Shown: positions 1 to 8,673, numbered from the stretch's first letter. The stretch: DNA of 64,000 bases from CAJJDF01 sp965657945 (GCA_965657945.1 CBFHPW010000007.1:1-64000), one strand, 5' to 3'. Numbers and translations are program-made. The notes: a model not told the origin generated them from the letters alone.

Positions 1-13
1 CAGAGCTTTATAG

Positions 14-631
14 TTAATCCACCCCTAAATATTTGTGGGTTTGAACAGAAATTCTCCACTGAGGATTCTTGGTGATATATGACAAAATTAACTCATACAT
101 TTTTTCTTTCTTTTCCCATTCAGCTTGCATGTACAATTTGCAATCTGTAGGAACTCGTTTAGCATGAGTTTCTGCCCATTCAATGTCTGATTTATTAAAC
201 ACGATAACCTTTAGTTCATGGGCTCTTGAAATTACTGAATCCAAAGGCGATTTGAATTTCTTTGGTGACAAACAAATCCAATCATACTCTCCCTTAAGTT
301 CGTATGCTCCAGAAGTTTCTACGGCTATTTCGATATTCAACTGATGAATTTCTTGAGTCAAATAAGTCAAGTCATACATGGCTGGCTCACCCCCAGTGAT
401 TACCACAAAATTGGTTCCTGATTCTGCCACTTGTTTCACCAAGTTGGCAACCGACAGAATTTCGTGGTCGTTGGCATCCCAGCTCTCTTTCACATCGCAC
501 CATACACAACCTACATCGCATCCAGCCACTCTAATAAAAAAAGCGGCCCGACCAGAATAATACCCCTCACCCTGAAAGGTATAGAAGGTTTCCATGATTG
601 GTAATTTTGAAAGTGGATTGATGTTACTCAA
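14..631 (-). CDS. queE: 7-carboxy-7-deazaguanine synthase (QueE), radical SAM
   Basis: Makes 7-carboxy-7-deazaguanine from 6-carboxytetrahydropterin, a step toward preQ0 and queuosine. The radical-SAM cluster motif Cx3Cx2C is visible (AGCDVGCVWCD), followed about 35 residues later by TGGEP, which contacts SAM. The start is uncertain. The longest reading frame begins with ATG at 688 but overlaps the upstream cyclo-ligase by 65 bases with unrelated residues. A TTG at 631 gives about 205 residues, near the usual family length, keeps the conserved LPIMETFYTFQGEG start region, and overlaps the upstream stop by only 8 bases, suggesting translational coupling. The ATG at 595 would trim conserved residues. 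The family call is secure; the start is an inference. Confidence 0.9.
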   Translation of the reverse strand: MSNINPLSKLPIMETFYTFQGEGYYSGRAAFFIRVAGCDVGCVWCDVKESWDANDHEILSVANLVKQVAESGTNFVVITGGEPAMYDLTYLTQEIHQLNIEIAVETSGAYELKGEYDWICLSPKKFKSPLDSVISRAHELKVIVFNKSDIEWAETHAKRVPTDCKLYMQAEWEKKEKMYELILSYITKNPQWRISVQTHKYLGVD

Positions 632-1187
632 AATAAAATATTTGGGTGGGTGAAATGCAACAATGCATTTTCTTGTCAAAGGTATCAATATCTTTTATTT
701 CATCAATAGGTTCAAAAAGAGAAAGTCCAATTAGTTGCGTTTTTTTTGACAACTGAGCTATAAACCTGTCGTAAAAACCACCTCCATACCCTACTCGATA
801 ACCTTTTTTATCAAAAGCCAACAATGGCAACAAAACAATATCAATGTCTTCAACATTACATTTTTCCGCATTTTTTGGTTCAAGAATTCCATATTTATTC
901 TGAACCAACTTCGTATCCTTTTCAAAATAAAAATGAGACATAGAGCTTTCTTCAAAATCTGCTTTTGGAACCACTACTCTACCCTTTTCCATCATTCTAT
1001 CAATCAGCAACCAAGTATCAATCTCGTTTTTCTCAGAAATGGGAATAAAACAATGGACAGTTTTCCCCTCCATTTTAAAATTCTGAGAAATGATGTCAGA
1101 AATTTTCAAGCTTTCTAATTTCACAAATTGAGCGGATAACGAATTTCTTTTGTTTAGATACTCTTCACGAATGTCTCTCTTGTCCAT
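624..1187 (-). CDS. 5-formyltetrahydrofolate cyclo-ligase
   Basis: Converts 5-formyl-THF to 5,10-methenyl-THF using ATP (MTHFS/YgfA family). The family signature is clear near the C-terminal third: VLLPLLAFD, then GYRVGYGGGFYDRF at about residues 129-142. The 187-residue length is normal for the family. It begins 15 bases downstream of the TonB-like gene stop and its own stop overlaps queE, so 1203-2123, this gene and queE look like one minus-strand run. Confidence 0.93.
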   Translation of the reverse strand: MDKRDIREEYLNKRNSLSAQFVKLESLKISDIISQNFKMEGKTVHCFIPISEKNEIDTWLLIDRMMEKGRVVVPKADFEESSMSHFYFEKDTKLVQNKYGILEPKNAEKCNVEDIDIVLLPLLAFDKKGYRVGYGGGFYDRFIAQLSKKTQLIGLSLFEPIDEIKDIDTFDKKMHCCISPTQIFYFE

Positions 1188-1202
1188 AGCACTTTGTCAG
1201 AT

Positions 1203-2123
1203 TTATTTCAGCCTAAATTTGAATGGCAAAGTATATTTTACTCTCACCTTTTTTCCGTGGCTTTCACCTGGAATCCACTTCGGCATGGAACCAAGAACTC
1301 TTCTTGATTCCTCGTCACATCCATAGCCAACTCCTTTTAGTATGTTAATATCAGAAATACTCCCATCTGTATTAACAACAAATTGAGCATAAACAGTTCC
1401 TTCTATTTCATTTCTTTTGGCTTGCTTGGGATAAGTCAGATTCCGCGAAAGAAAGGCCATTAAGCTATCCACGCCTCCCACAAACTCAGGCATCTTTTCT
1501 ACAAAATCATGAATAGTAGAATCGCTCGTTAGCAAAGGTTCAGGTTCCGCAGTCACCAATCCCAATATTTCTGGCTCGATTACCTCAGGCTGAATAATCA
1601 CTACGTCTCCCATAAAAACGGGATCAATTTCGCCTTTCTTTGGTTCGCAAACTGACTTTTTCGATACTATTTTCCCTATTTCAGTATCATCTTGCCTAGA
1701 AAGCGTATCTATCTCGTTTTTTGCTGGGAAGGTTGTATCTTTAGATATCAAGGTATCAACTTGGATTAATTCTCCTTGTGTGGGATTAAAACCATCAACA
1801 GATACAGGTTGCCTGTTGCACGAAGCCAGAGCCAAAGTAGCCAAGGACAAAACTAAAAAAGCCTTATTTCCACCGTGTTTCCGTGTCCCTTCTATCATGG
1901 CTTCTAGCTCAGTGAAATGAAAATCAGTTTGACCTCCCAACATTCTGGCACATGTCGATTGATTTTGATTTTGAATTAAATAAACCAAAATTTCATCTCG
2001 GGTCATTTCAGTAAAATCAACAACAGATTTTACACACAATTCACAGTGTCTCGATTTTACTCCAATTTTCATTTTGGACCAATCCTCAGAACAAGGTTTT
2101 TTTATCTCAACTTTCATAGTCAT
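1203..2123 (-). CDS. TonB-like energy transducer with Cys-rich N-terminal head
   Basis: The C-terminal ~95 residues have the TonB fold seen in Bacteroidota: EFVGGVDSLMAFLSRNLTYP, a small-residue turn, GTVYAQFVVNTDGSISD, then the terminal strand KVRVKYTLPFKFRL. The N-terminal ~80 residues carry spaced cysteines (C11, C27, C30, C58) and the VDFTEMTRDEI block, a cytosolic head found in many flavobacterial TonB-type proteins. One hydrophobic segment (about residues 87-101) separates head and linker, giving inside-head, outside-TonB topology. The linker is acidic and threonine/glutamate rich. The function of the Cys-rich head is unknown; metal binding is only suggested by its CxxC. No ExbB/ExbD genes lie nearby. 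Confidence 0.8.
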   Translation of the reverse strand: MTMKVEIKKPCSEDWSKMKIGVKSRHCELCVKSVVDFTEMTRDEILVYLIQNQNQSTCARMLGGQTDFHFTELEAMIEGTRKHGGNKAFLVLSLATLALASCNRQPVSVDGFNPTQGELIQVDTLISKDTTFPAKNEIDTLSRQDDTEIGKIVSKKSVCEPKKGEIDPVFMGDVVIIQPEVIEPEILGLVTAEPEPLLTSDSTIHDFVEKMPEFVGGVDSLMAFLSRNLTYPKQAKRNEIEGTVYAQFVVNTDGSISDINILKGVGYGCDEESRRVLGSMPKWIPGESHGKKVRVKYTLPFKFRLK

Positions 2124-2213
2124 AGGTTTTTTAGTTTTGGTACACTTAACTTTAATGAAAGTTCAATGATTAAAAAACATCTTCTGCCGTACTCCATTAA
2201 CAATGTAAAAGCA

Positions 2214-2516
2214 CTACATACCTGGGAGCATTCCAGCAGAGGCTGCCTTCATTTCAGATTCATTTACTCGCTCCGCTTTTTGCAAAGCATCATTGGTGGC
2301 AATAACCAATAAGTCTTCCAATTCTTCTTTCTCCAAATTGGTTAATTCCTCATTTATTGAGATAGAATTTACTTTTCTATTCCCAGTCATCGTTACAGAA
2401 ACCTTTCCATTTCTCGCTTTTCCCTCCACGGTGATTGTATCCAATCTCGCTTTAGTTTCTTTTACTTTTTGTTGCATTTCCTGCAACTTTTTCATCATTC
2501 CGTTTCCTCCAAACAT
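2214..2516 (-). CDS. YbaB/EbfC family nucleoid-associated protein
   Basis: A 100-residue protein matching the YbaB/EbfC family, dimeric proteins that bind DNA and affect nucleoid structure. Recognised from the glycine/methionine-rich start MFGGNGMMKKLQEMQQKVKE, an amphipathic helix, the strand GNGKV-like KARNGKVSVTMTGNRKV, and a C-terminal helix with DLLVIATNDAL. Length is typical. It is often next to recR and dnaX in other bacteria; neither is here. Confidence 0.9.
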   Translation of the reverse strand: MFGGNGMMKKLQEMQQKVKETKARLDTITVEGKARNGKVSVTMTGNRKVNSISINEELTNLEKEELEDLLVIATNDALQKAERVNESEMKAASAGMLPGM

Positions 2517-2617
2517 ATTTTTTAGTTCTTAGTGATTAGTAAATAGTTCTGCCCCTTTGAACCCTGATTTTAAAAGACATAGAGAGAATCGAAGGGTAAC
2601 TTAGCTTTTTAAGAAAT

Positions 2618-3895
2618 TTAGTTAGCCGGCAACACTTTGGCTTTCACTTCTCCAAATCCAATTCTCACTCCATCTTTTTCAGAAAATCCTCTCATAATAA
2701 CGGTATCGTTATCGTTTATAAATTTTCTTTCAGTTCCGTCTTTCATCGGGATAGTTTTTGTTCCTTTCCAAGAAAGTTCAAGCATAGAACCAAATTCGCT
2801 TTCTTTGGGTCCAGAAATTGTACCTGACCCCATGCAATCACCAATTCTAATATTACATCCATTTACAGAGTGGTGCGCCAATTGCTGGTTCATATTCCAA
2901 TACATGTATTTATAGTTTGAGTTAGAAACAATAGTCTCTTCTGCACCCTCTGGTTGAATTGCTACTTCCAAATTAATATCAACATGCTTTTCTCCCGTAT
3001 ATTCGAGGTAAGGTAAGACTTTGGGCTCTTGTACAGGTCCAGCAGTTCTGAATGGCTCAAGAGCATCCAATGTGACAATCCAACAAGAAATATGTGAAGC
3101 AAAATTCTTCCCTAAAAAAGGGCCAAGCGGAACATATTCCCACCCTTGAATGTCTCTTGCGCTCCAATCATTCAATAAAGCCATACCAAAAATATACTCA
3201 TCAGCTTCTTCAGTAGAAATTGACTCTCCCAAAGGTTTCCCTTCGTAAGTAAAAAATGCTGTCTCTAATTCAAAATCTAATAAATTACAATTTCCAAAAA
3301 CTGGAACCTCAGCAGTAGGCGGTTTTTTCTGTCCTTTTGGTCTGTGAAAATCTACTCCCGAAGGAACAATAGAACTAGATCTCCCGTGGTAACCTACAGG
3401 AATGTGTTTCCAGTTTGGTAACAACGCATTGTTTGGATCTCTAAACAGACATCCAACATTAAAAGCATGCTGTTCGCTTGAATAAAAATCGGTGTAATCT
3501 CCTATTTGCATAGGCAGTAACATTTCTACTTCATTTTGTGAATGAAGAACTTGCTCGCAATGATGTTCATTTTTTTGAAGCTCATCATTTTCGATGTTCA
3601 ACAAATCCGAAATTCTATTTCTCAACTCTCTTGTCCCCTGCTTTCCATGACGCATCATTGTATTCAAAACATTTGAGTCAAAATCTTCAATAGCAAATTG
3701 CAATCTTGTTAAATAACCCAATGAATGTAAAGCTTTTAAATCCAAAACTTTATCTCCAATTGCAACTCCCACTCTGGGAGAGTTCCCATTGTGTGCAAAC
3801 ACTCCAAAAGGAAGATTTTGAATAGGAAAATCAGAATTACCAGGGACTTCTACCCATGATTTTAGTGCTGGATTATTGGCTTTTATTTGAGTCAT
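2618..3895 (-). CDS. fahA: Fumarylacetoacetase
   Basis: Cleaves fumarylacetoacetate to fumarate and acetoacetate, the last step of tyrosine/phenylalanine degradation. At 425 residues it matches the full two-domain animal-type enzyme rather than short FAH-fold proteins. The small N-terminal domain contains FAHNGNSPRVGVAIGD; the catalytic domain has the metal and active-site blocks DFYSSEQHAFNVGCLFR, PVGYHGRSSSIVPSG, DFELE and LNDWSARDIQGWEYVPLGPF. No other tyrosine catabolic gene (hmgA, hppD) adjoins it. A REP-like element sits just upstream (3917-3992). Confidence 0.95.
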   Translation of the reverse strand: MTQIKANNPALKSWVEVPGNSDFPIQNLPFGVFAHNGNSPRVGVAIGDKVLDLKALHSLGYLTRLQFAIEDFDSNVLNTMMRHGKQGTRELRNRISDLLNIENDELQKNEHHCEQVLHSQNEVEMLLPMQIGDYTDFYSSEQHAFNVGCLFRDPNNALLPNWKHIPVGYHGRSSSIVPSGVDFHRPKGQKKPPTAEVPVFGNCNLLDFELETAFFTYEGKPLGESISTEEADEYIFGMALLNDWSARDIQGWEYVPLGPFLGKNFASHISCWIVTLDALEPFRTAGPVQEPKVLPYLEYTGEKHVDINLEVAIQPEGAEETIVSNSNYKYMYWNMNQQLAHHSVNGCNIRIGDCMGSGTISGPKESEFGSMLELSWKGTKTIPMKDGTERKFINDNDTVIMRGFSEKDGVRIGFGEVKAKVLPAN

Positions 3896-3916
3896 AATTT
3901 GTTTTATTTTTCATTT

Positions 3917-3992
3917 GTCATTCCCTTGAAAAAGGGAATCTAAACACGAGAATCTTTCATAGCTAGAAGATTCACACTTTCGCGAGAATGAC
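3917..3992. repeat. REP-like palindromic element
   Basis: A 76-base intergenic element bounded by 7-base inverted ends GTCATTC (3917-3923) and GAATGAC (3986-3992). Inside are a short hairpin CCCTT-gaaa-AAGGG and a second dyad GAATCTT (3950-3956) / AAGATTC (3967-3973). It looks like the extragenic palindromic repeats common in Bacteroidota chromosomes. Only one copy is visible in this window, so its repetitive nature is inferred. Confidence 0.5.
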
Positions 3993-4063
3993 AATAAAAA
4001 GGAGAATTTCCTTTTTAATCATTTAGAAGGTAAAAATACAAAACTGTTAAGAGGTTTGAAAGT

Positions 4064-4936
4064 TTAGACTCCTATTTTCCAAATTCCTTTTTCCAAAAAT
4101 GCAGGAATAGTTTGTCGGTTTGCTTTATTCAGCAAATTGGAGTGAGATATTTTCTCTTTTTTGGAGTATTCACTTAAAGAAATTATTTTTTTTCCTTCTA
4201 AATAAGCAAGTCTTCTATGGTAACTTTGGCATAAAGCTTTTCCAATAATTTCTTCCATTATTTTAGTCGAACCATTTTTATCAAACTCTTGAAATGCTTC
4301 ATAATATTCTTTTTTATTGATAAATTTTATATTGATAGGCACATAGTTTTCTCGCAACAAAGCATAGTTTATGAGTACTCTTCCAATCCTTCCGTTCCCA
4401 TCTACAAAAGGATGAACGTGCTCAAAGGTCAAATGTAATTTAACCACTCTTTCCACTATATTTTTAGCATCACTTACTTGGTATTCTACCAGCATTTCTT
4501 TCAAAAGGTCTAGCACAAATTTTGGATCTGGAGCAATGTGATTTCCAACTCTTACCCACTCATCTTTATTTCTGAATCTACCCGCAATATCGTCTCGAAT
4601 ATTACTAATTAGCATTTTGTGTAGGATTAAAATTGCATCTAAGGTTAATTCCTTTTTTGTTGCTTTGTTATTGATATAAGTCACAACTCTTGCCAAATTT
4701 TTTGCTTCAAATAATTCTCGCTCATTTATATATCTATCTAAATCAATTTGCAAAAGGATTTTTTCGGTTTCATCCAAACTCAAGGTGCTGTTTTCTATGG
4801 CATTTGAGTTGTAAACCTGTTCAGCAACTTCTGTTTCGCTAAGAAGGTTAATGAGTGCTTGTTTATCAAAAGCCAACCGATAATATCGTTCTTTTAATAC
4901 TTGCAAATACTGATTTATTCGGTATGATTGTGTCAT
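4064..4936 (-). CDS. Fic family protein (class II, N-terminal inhibitory helix)
   Basis: Fic enzymes usually transfer AMP (or another nucleotide/phosphate group) to a hydroxyl on a target protein. The full active loop HPFVDGNGR is present at about residues 175-183, with catalytic His and the anion-binding Gly-Asn-Gly-Arg. An inhibitory motif SNAIEN (about 44-49) fits the class II pattern (S/T)xxxE(G/N), so the protein is probably self-inhibited by Glu48. A C-terminal segment after residue 250 resembles a winged-helix tail. No small partner antitoxin gene is adjacent, consistent with in-cis inhibition. The promoter region holds a tandem inverted repeat (4938-5031) that could be bound by the C-terminal tail; that is inference. 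The target is unknown. Confidence 0.88.
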   Translation of the reverse strand: MTQSYRINQYLQVLKERYYRLAFDKQALINLLSETEVAEQVYNSNAIENSTLSLDETEKILLQIDLDRYINERELFEAKNLARVVTYINNKATKKELTLDAILILHKMLISNIRDDIAGRFRNKDEWVRVGNHIAPDPKFVLDLLKEMLVEYQVSDAKNIVERVVKLHLTFEHVHPFVDGNGRIGRVLINYALLRENYVPINIKFINKKEYYEAFQEFDKNGSTKIMEEIIGKALCQSYHRRLAYLEGKKIISLSEYSKKEKISHSNLLNKANRQTIPAFLEKGIWKIGV

Positions 4937-4937
4937 T

Positions 4938-5031
4938 TAGTCGTGAATTTATGTGTAAATATACTACTTATTCACGAGTTAATGTAGTAACACATGAATA
5001 AAGAGTGAAATAAGGTGTTTATTCACGAGTT
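4938..5031. promoter_or_regulatory. Tandem inverted-repeat operator upstream of fic
   Basis: Four copies of a 13-base element alternate in orientation. The two leftward copies are identical, TTATTCACGAGTT at 4968-4980 and 5019-5031. The two rightward copies are imperfect: 4989-5001 matches 11 of 13 and 4938-4950 matches 9 of 13. They form two inverted pairs, 4938-4980 and 4989-5031, each exactly 43 bases and 51 bases apart. The arrangement suggests two dimer sites on one face of the DNA. Autoregulation by the Fic protein is inferred from position only. Confidence 0.6.
4956..4963 (-). promoter_or_regulatory. Predicted -7 box of fic
   Basis: On the minus strand this reads TATATTTA, one mismatch from the Bacteroidota -7 consensus TAnnTTTG, 20 bases before the fic start. 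It lies between the two arms of the proximal inverted repeat, so a protein on the arms would cover the promoter. No clear -33 TTG is seen at the usual spacing. Confidence 0.4.
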
Positions 5032-5135
5032 GTTAGATTTGATTTTATAATGGTAAAAAAAAGGAAGCTATGAAAAGTATCGAAAGATTTGGAACAAAAA
5101 AATTTCATTAGCATCAGGAAAATGACTTGAAATTA

Positions 5136-5568
5136 CTATTTCTCTTCTCGTTTAAGAAATTCACCCTTAATCCTCACAAGTTTGATTTCACCAAAAATCG
5201 AATTAGAACGAATAGTTAAAGAACCTTTAAATTTTAGCCCATATCTATAACTTCCATTATGAAATGTACTAATTGCTGAATCTCCTGGAAATAATGGCTT
5301 CTGACATTCTCTGTAATCAGCATTCACAACTCCAGTCGAAATAGCTGCTCAAAATACAATTGATGGTATATTTCCGACACGCTTAATTTTTTCAAAGTTT
5401 TTATGAGCACACCTTCTTTCTTTATGAGCTGGAATTTTAACAAAGTCAAAAATATTTGTATCTAATTGAAGAATTATACCGTCAACATTTAATAAGTCTT
5501 TATTTCCGGCTTGAAACAGTATTATTGAATGAAAAAAAATAATGCGGTTAAAAAAAGATAAATTTCAT
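5136..5568 (-). pseudogene. Decayed hypothetical gene (frameshift plus in-frame TGA)
   Basis: An intact-looking 63-codon tail (5136-5327, ending LKREEK) continues upstream in the same frame through one TGA at 5349-5351 (context SIVF-stop-AAISTG) and then about 65 more sense codons. Just before them a start MKFIFF at 5568 is one base out of frame, the slip coinciding with a seven-base A run at 5550-5556 (T on the coding strand). Repairing both lesions gives a continuous protein of about 144 residues with a hydrophobic start. I do not recognise the family. Chance could explain part of it, but the same-frame continuity on both sides of a single stop supports a broken gene. Confidence 0.45.
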
Positions 5569-5663
5569 AGTTACAAAGATTAAGCTTATTCAAAATAATT
5601 TAAACCGGATCAAATAAGGGAAATTTTGACAATCTATTCATCTCATTAACTGTACTATAACAA

Positions 5664-5695
5664 AAAAAGCCACCTACTTTCGTAAATGGCTTTTT
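5664..5695 (-). terminator. Rho-independent terminator of pdhB
   Basis: Stem AAAAAGCCA (5664-5672) pairs with TGGCTTTTT (5687-5695). On the minus strand the hairpin is followed by a run of seven T, about 40 bases after the pdhB stop. Confidence 0.75.
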
Positions 5696-5737
5696 ACTAA
5701 TATGTCAGTTCGAGATTATTCTCTTTTTGATCGAAAA

Positions 5738-6718
5738 CTAGTTCACATACAACACCGCTTTCACTGCATCAATCACTCTTTTTGGATTTGGCATAGCCTC
5801 TTCAATTAAAGTTGGTGAAAATGCGAATGGAGTATCTGCTTGAGTAACTCTCATTACGGGCGCATCCAAATAATCAAACCCATATCTCTGAACATAATAT
5901 GCGATCTCAGATGAGATAGAGGCCATTGGCCAGCTTTCTTCCAATACAACAAGTCTGTTCGTTTTTTTCACTGATTTCATTACAGTATCCCAATCCAACG
6001 GACGAATGGTTCTTAAATCGATTACCTCACATGAGATTCCCTCTTTCGCTAATTCATCTGCGGCTACATAAGCTTCTTTGATTATTTTTCCGAAAGATAC
6101 GATCGTCACATCATCACCTTTTCTTTTTACATCTGCCAATCCAATTGGGATGATGTATTCGCCTTCTGGAATTTCTCCTTTATCTCCGTACATTTTTTCC
6201 GACTCCATAATAAGTACCGGATCGTTATCTCTGATAGCTGCTTTCAATAATCCTTTGGCATCATAAGGATTTGATGGTGTAATTACTTTCAAACCAGGGA
6301 CGTGCGCGTACATCGATTCAAAACTTTGAGAATGCGTTGCAGCAAGTTGTCCAGCCGTTCCGTTTCCACCTCTAAACACAATAGGAACATTGATTTGCCC
6401 TCCACTCATTTGCAACATTTTGGCCGCACTGTTTATAATTTGGTCAGCTGCAAGAATAGCAAAATTCCAGGTCATAAACTCCACAATTGGCCTCAAACCA
6501 TTCATGGCGGCACCAACAGCAATTCCAGCAAATCCAAGTTCAGCAATTGGAGTATCGATTACTCTATCTGGACCAAACTCGTCTAACATGCCCTGACTCA
6601 CTTTGTAAGCCCCGTTGTATTCTGCTACTTCTTCACCTAGCAAGAAAACACTTTTGTCTCTTCTCATTTCCTCGTTCATTGCTTCACGAAGCGCTTCTCT
6701 AAATTGAACTGTTTTCAT
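5738..6718 (-). CDS. pdhB: Pyruvate dehydrogenase E1 component, beta subunit
   Basis: Beta chain of the heterotetrameric E1 that decarboxylates pyruvate and passes the acetyl group to lipoyl-E2. The sequence shows the transketolase pyrimidine-binding domain (LLGEEVAEYNGAYKVSQGM, then DTPIAELGFAGIAVGAAM, and VFRGGNGTAGQLAATHSQS) and a C-terminal transketolase domain (DLRTIRPLDWDTV, LVVLEESWPM). The 326-residue length is typical. The alpha subunit and E2 are not adjacent, a common split in Bacteroidota. A branched-chain 2-oxo acid E1 beta is the main alternative but these blocks favour PDH. Confidence 0.92.
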   Translation of the reverse strand: MKTVQFREALREAMNEEMRRDKSVFLLGEEVAEYNGAYKVSQGMLDEFGPDRVIDTPIAELGFAGIAVGAAMNGLRPIVEFMTWNFAILAADQIINSAAKMLQMSGGQINVPIVFRGGNGTAGQLAATHSQSFESMYAHVPGLKVITPSNPYDAKGLLKAAIRDNDPVLIMESEKMYGDKGEIPEGEYIIPIGLADVKRKGDDVTIVSFGKIIKEAYVAADELAKEGISCEVIDLRTIRPLDWDTVMKSVKKTNRLVVLEESWPMASISSEIAYYVQRYGFDYLDAPVMRVTQADTPFAFSPTLIEEAMPNPKRVIDAVKAVLYVN

Positions 6719-6886
6719 CTATTCAGTTTATGGGTTATTGTAAAAATGATTTCAAAGATAGGAATACTATTTTTTATTTGTCTCATGTTTTTTGCGTTTT
6801 TTAAGATTTAAAAAATTCAACTGAACTATTCCATATTTCACTTTTTATTATGCGTGCATACTATGTCTTTTTATTTATTTTATTCT

Positions 6887-6894
6887 TAAATTTG
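6887..6894 (+). promoter_or_regulatory. -7 box for etfBA
   Basis: TAAATTTG is a perfect match to the Bacteroidota -7 consensus TAnnTTTG and lies 35 bases before the etfB start. No good -33 TTG stands at the expected distance, so the call rests on the -7 box and position. Confidence 0.5.
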
Positions 6895-6928
6895 AACCAG
6901 AAAAAATAATCATCTTAACTAGATCCTT

Positions 6929-7669
6929 ATGAAAATATTAGTTTGCATAAGCAAAGCACCGGATACAACCTCGAAAATCGGGTTTACGGATAACCATACA
7001 AAATTTGATGAAGCTGGAGTACAGTACATCATTAATCCTTACGATGAGTGGTACGCTCTTGTCAGAGGAATAGAATTAAAAGAAGCAAATGGCGGCTCTG
7101 TTACCACGGTAACGGTGGGGACAGCAGCTGATGAACCCACAATCAGGAAAGCACTTGCCATTGGAGCAGATGCGGCAGTTCGAATAGATGCGGAAGCCAC
7201 TGACGCTTATTTTGTGGCAAAACAAATTGCAGAATATGCCAAAAACGAGGCATTTGATTTGGTATTACTTGGAAAAGAAACCATCGAATACAACGGAGCA
7301 CAAGTTGGAGGAATGGTAGCGGAAATGTTAGATTTGCCTTTCATTTCTTTAGCTACAAAGCTTGATGTAAACGGTTCTACTTGCTCTATTGCAAGAGATG
7401 CGAAGGGAGGTGACGAAATGGTTGAAGGAAATCTTCCATTGGTTATTTCGGCAGCAAAAGGAATGGCTGAACAACGAATTCCAAACATGAGAGGGATTAT
7501 GGCTGCAAGATCTAAACCGTTGACAGTTTTAGCTCCAGTTTCAGTTGACGCAATGACAAGCACAGTAAATTATGAAATGCCTCCAGCTAAAACTGGGGTA
7601 AAAATGATTGACCCTAACAACATGGACGAATTAGTAGCATTATTACATAACGAAGCAAAAGTAATTTAA
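6929..7669 (+). CDS. etfB: Electron transfer flavoprotein subunit beta
   Basis: Small subunit of ETF, which carries electrons from acyl-CoA dehydrogenases toward ETF:quinone oxidoreductase. The start KILVCISKAPDTTSKIGF, the block INPYDEWYALVRGIELKE and the later LLGKETIEYNGAQVGGMVAEML mark the family. At 246 residues it is full length. etfA begins 4 bases after its stop, so the two are co-translated from one message. Confidence 0.95.
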   Translation: MKILVCISKAPDTTSKIGFTDNHTKFDEAGVQYIINPYDEWYALVRGIELKEANGGSVTTVTVGTAADEPTIRKALAIGADAAVRIDAEATDAYFVAKQIAEYAKNEAFDLVLLGKETIEYNGAQVGGMVAEMLDLPFISLATKLDVNGSTCSIARDAKGGDEMVEGNLPLVISAAKGMAEQRIPNMRGIMAARSKPLTVLAPVSVDAMTSTVNYEMPPAKTGVKMIDPNNMDELVALLHNEAKVI

Positions 7670-7673
7670 GAAT

Positions 7674-8618
7674 ATGTCAGTATTAGTATATATAGATTCA
7701 ATAAATGGCGTTGCAAAAAACGCCAAAGAGGCAGTGTTTTACGGAAGTAAAATTGCAGCAGAACACGGAACAGATACAATCGTAGTAACAGCAGGAAACT
7801 CTGATAACGATACGTTAAGTGCCTTAGGACAATTTGGCGCCAAAAAGGTTATTTCTTTTAAAGGTGTAGATTTAGACAGTCAGCAATTAACTAAATTGGT
7901 TACAGAAACTGCCAAAGAAAACAGCTCTAACGTAGTTGTATTTTCTCAAGATTTAAATGGAAAAGCAATTGCACCTAGAGTCGCAGTGAGACTTGAGGCA
8001 GGAATTGTTTCAGGAGCTATTGCTTTACCGTCAAATGATTTTGTTGTGAAAGTAAATGCATTTTCAGGAAAAGCATTTAGCAATGTAAAAATAAACACGC
8101 CAAACAAAGTGATTTCGGTTTTACCAAATTCTCTGCAGCCTATCGCTGTCGAAGGAACAGCAGAAGTTATTGATAGTAGCGCAGATTTAGGCGATTCAAA
8201 AATTGTGGTAAAAAGCAAAGTTGAGCAATCGGGAGACATTGCTTTGCCAGAAGCAGAATTGGTAGTTTCGGCAGGAAGAGGACTTAAAGGACCAGAAAAC
8301 TGGGGAATTGTTGAAGAGTTGGCAAAGGCCTTGGGTGCAGCAACGGCTTGTTCTCGTCCAGTTTCAGACTCAGATTGGAGACCTCACCATGAACACGTTG
8401 GACAAACTGGTGTAGCAATTAGACCAAACTTATACATCGCGGCAGGAATCTCAGGAGCAATTCAGCACTTGGCTGGTGTAAACGGAAGTAAGGTGATCGT
8501 AGTCATTAATACAGATCCAGAAGCCCCATTCTTTAAAGCAGCAGATTACGGAATTGTAGGTGACGCTTTTGAAGTGTTACCAAGATTAACCGAAGCTGTA
8601 AAAGCAGCAAACTTATAA
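7674..8618 (+). CDS. etfA: Electron transfer flavoprotein subunit alpha
   Basis: Large, FAD-binding subunit of ETF. The C-terminal FAD domain is well preserved: VSAGRGLKGPENWGIV, SRPVSDSDWRPHHEHVGQTG, AAGISGAIQHLAGV and INTDPEAPFFKAADYGIVGD. The N-terminal half is the more variable domain that contacts EtfB. Length 314 is normal. A strong terminator follows at 8641-8673. Confidence 0.95.
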   Translation: MSVLVYIDSINGVAKNAKEAVFYGSKIAAEHGTDTIVVTAGNSDNDTLSALGQFGAKKVISFKGVDLDSQQLTKLVTETAKENSSNVVVFSQDLNGKAIAPRVAVRLEAGIVSGAIALPSNDFVVKVNAFSGKAFSNVKINTPNKVISVLPNSLQPIAVEGTAEVIDSSADLGDSKIVVKSKVEQSGDIALPEAELVVSAGRGLKGPENWGIVEELAKALGAATACSRPVSDSDWRPHHEHVGQTGVAIRPNLYIAAGISGAIQHLAGVNGSKVIVVINTDPEAPFFKAADYGIVGDAFEVLPRLTEAVKAANL

Positions 8619-8640
8619 AACAATAACAACCTAGTCATCC

Positions 8641-8673
8641 AAAGCCATTTGCGAAAGCAGGTGGCTTTTTTTT
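8641..8673 (+). terminator. Terminator after etfBA
   Basis: AAAGCCA and TGGCTTT form the outer stem, TGC/GCA an inner stem around a GAAA loop, and eight T follow. It ends the etfBA transcript 23 bases after the etfA stop. Confidence 0.8.

Noticed and set aside
4064..5135. Type II toxin-antitoxin pair for fic
   Set aside because: No small antitoxin gene precedes it; the inhibitory motif is inside the Fic protein.
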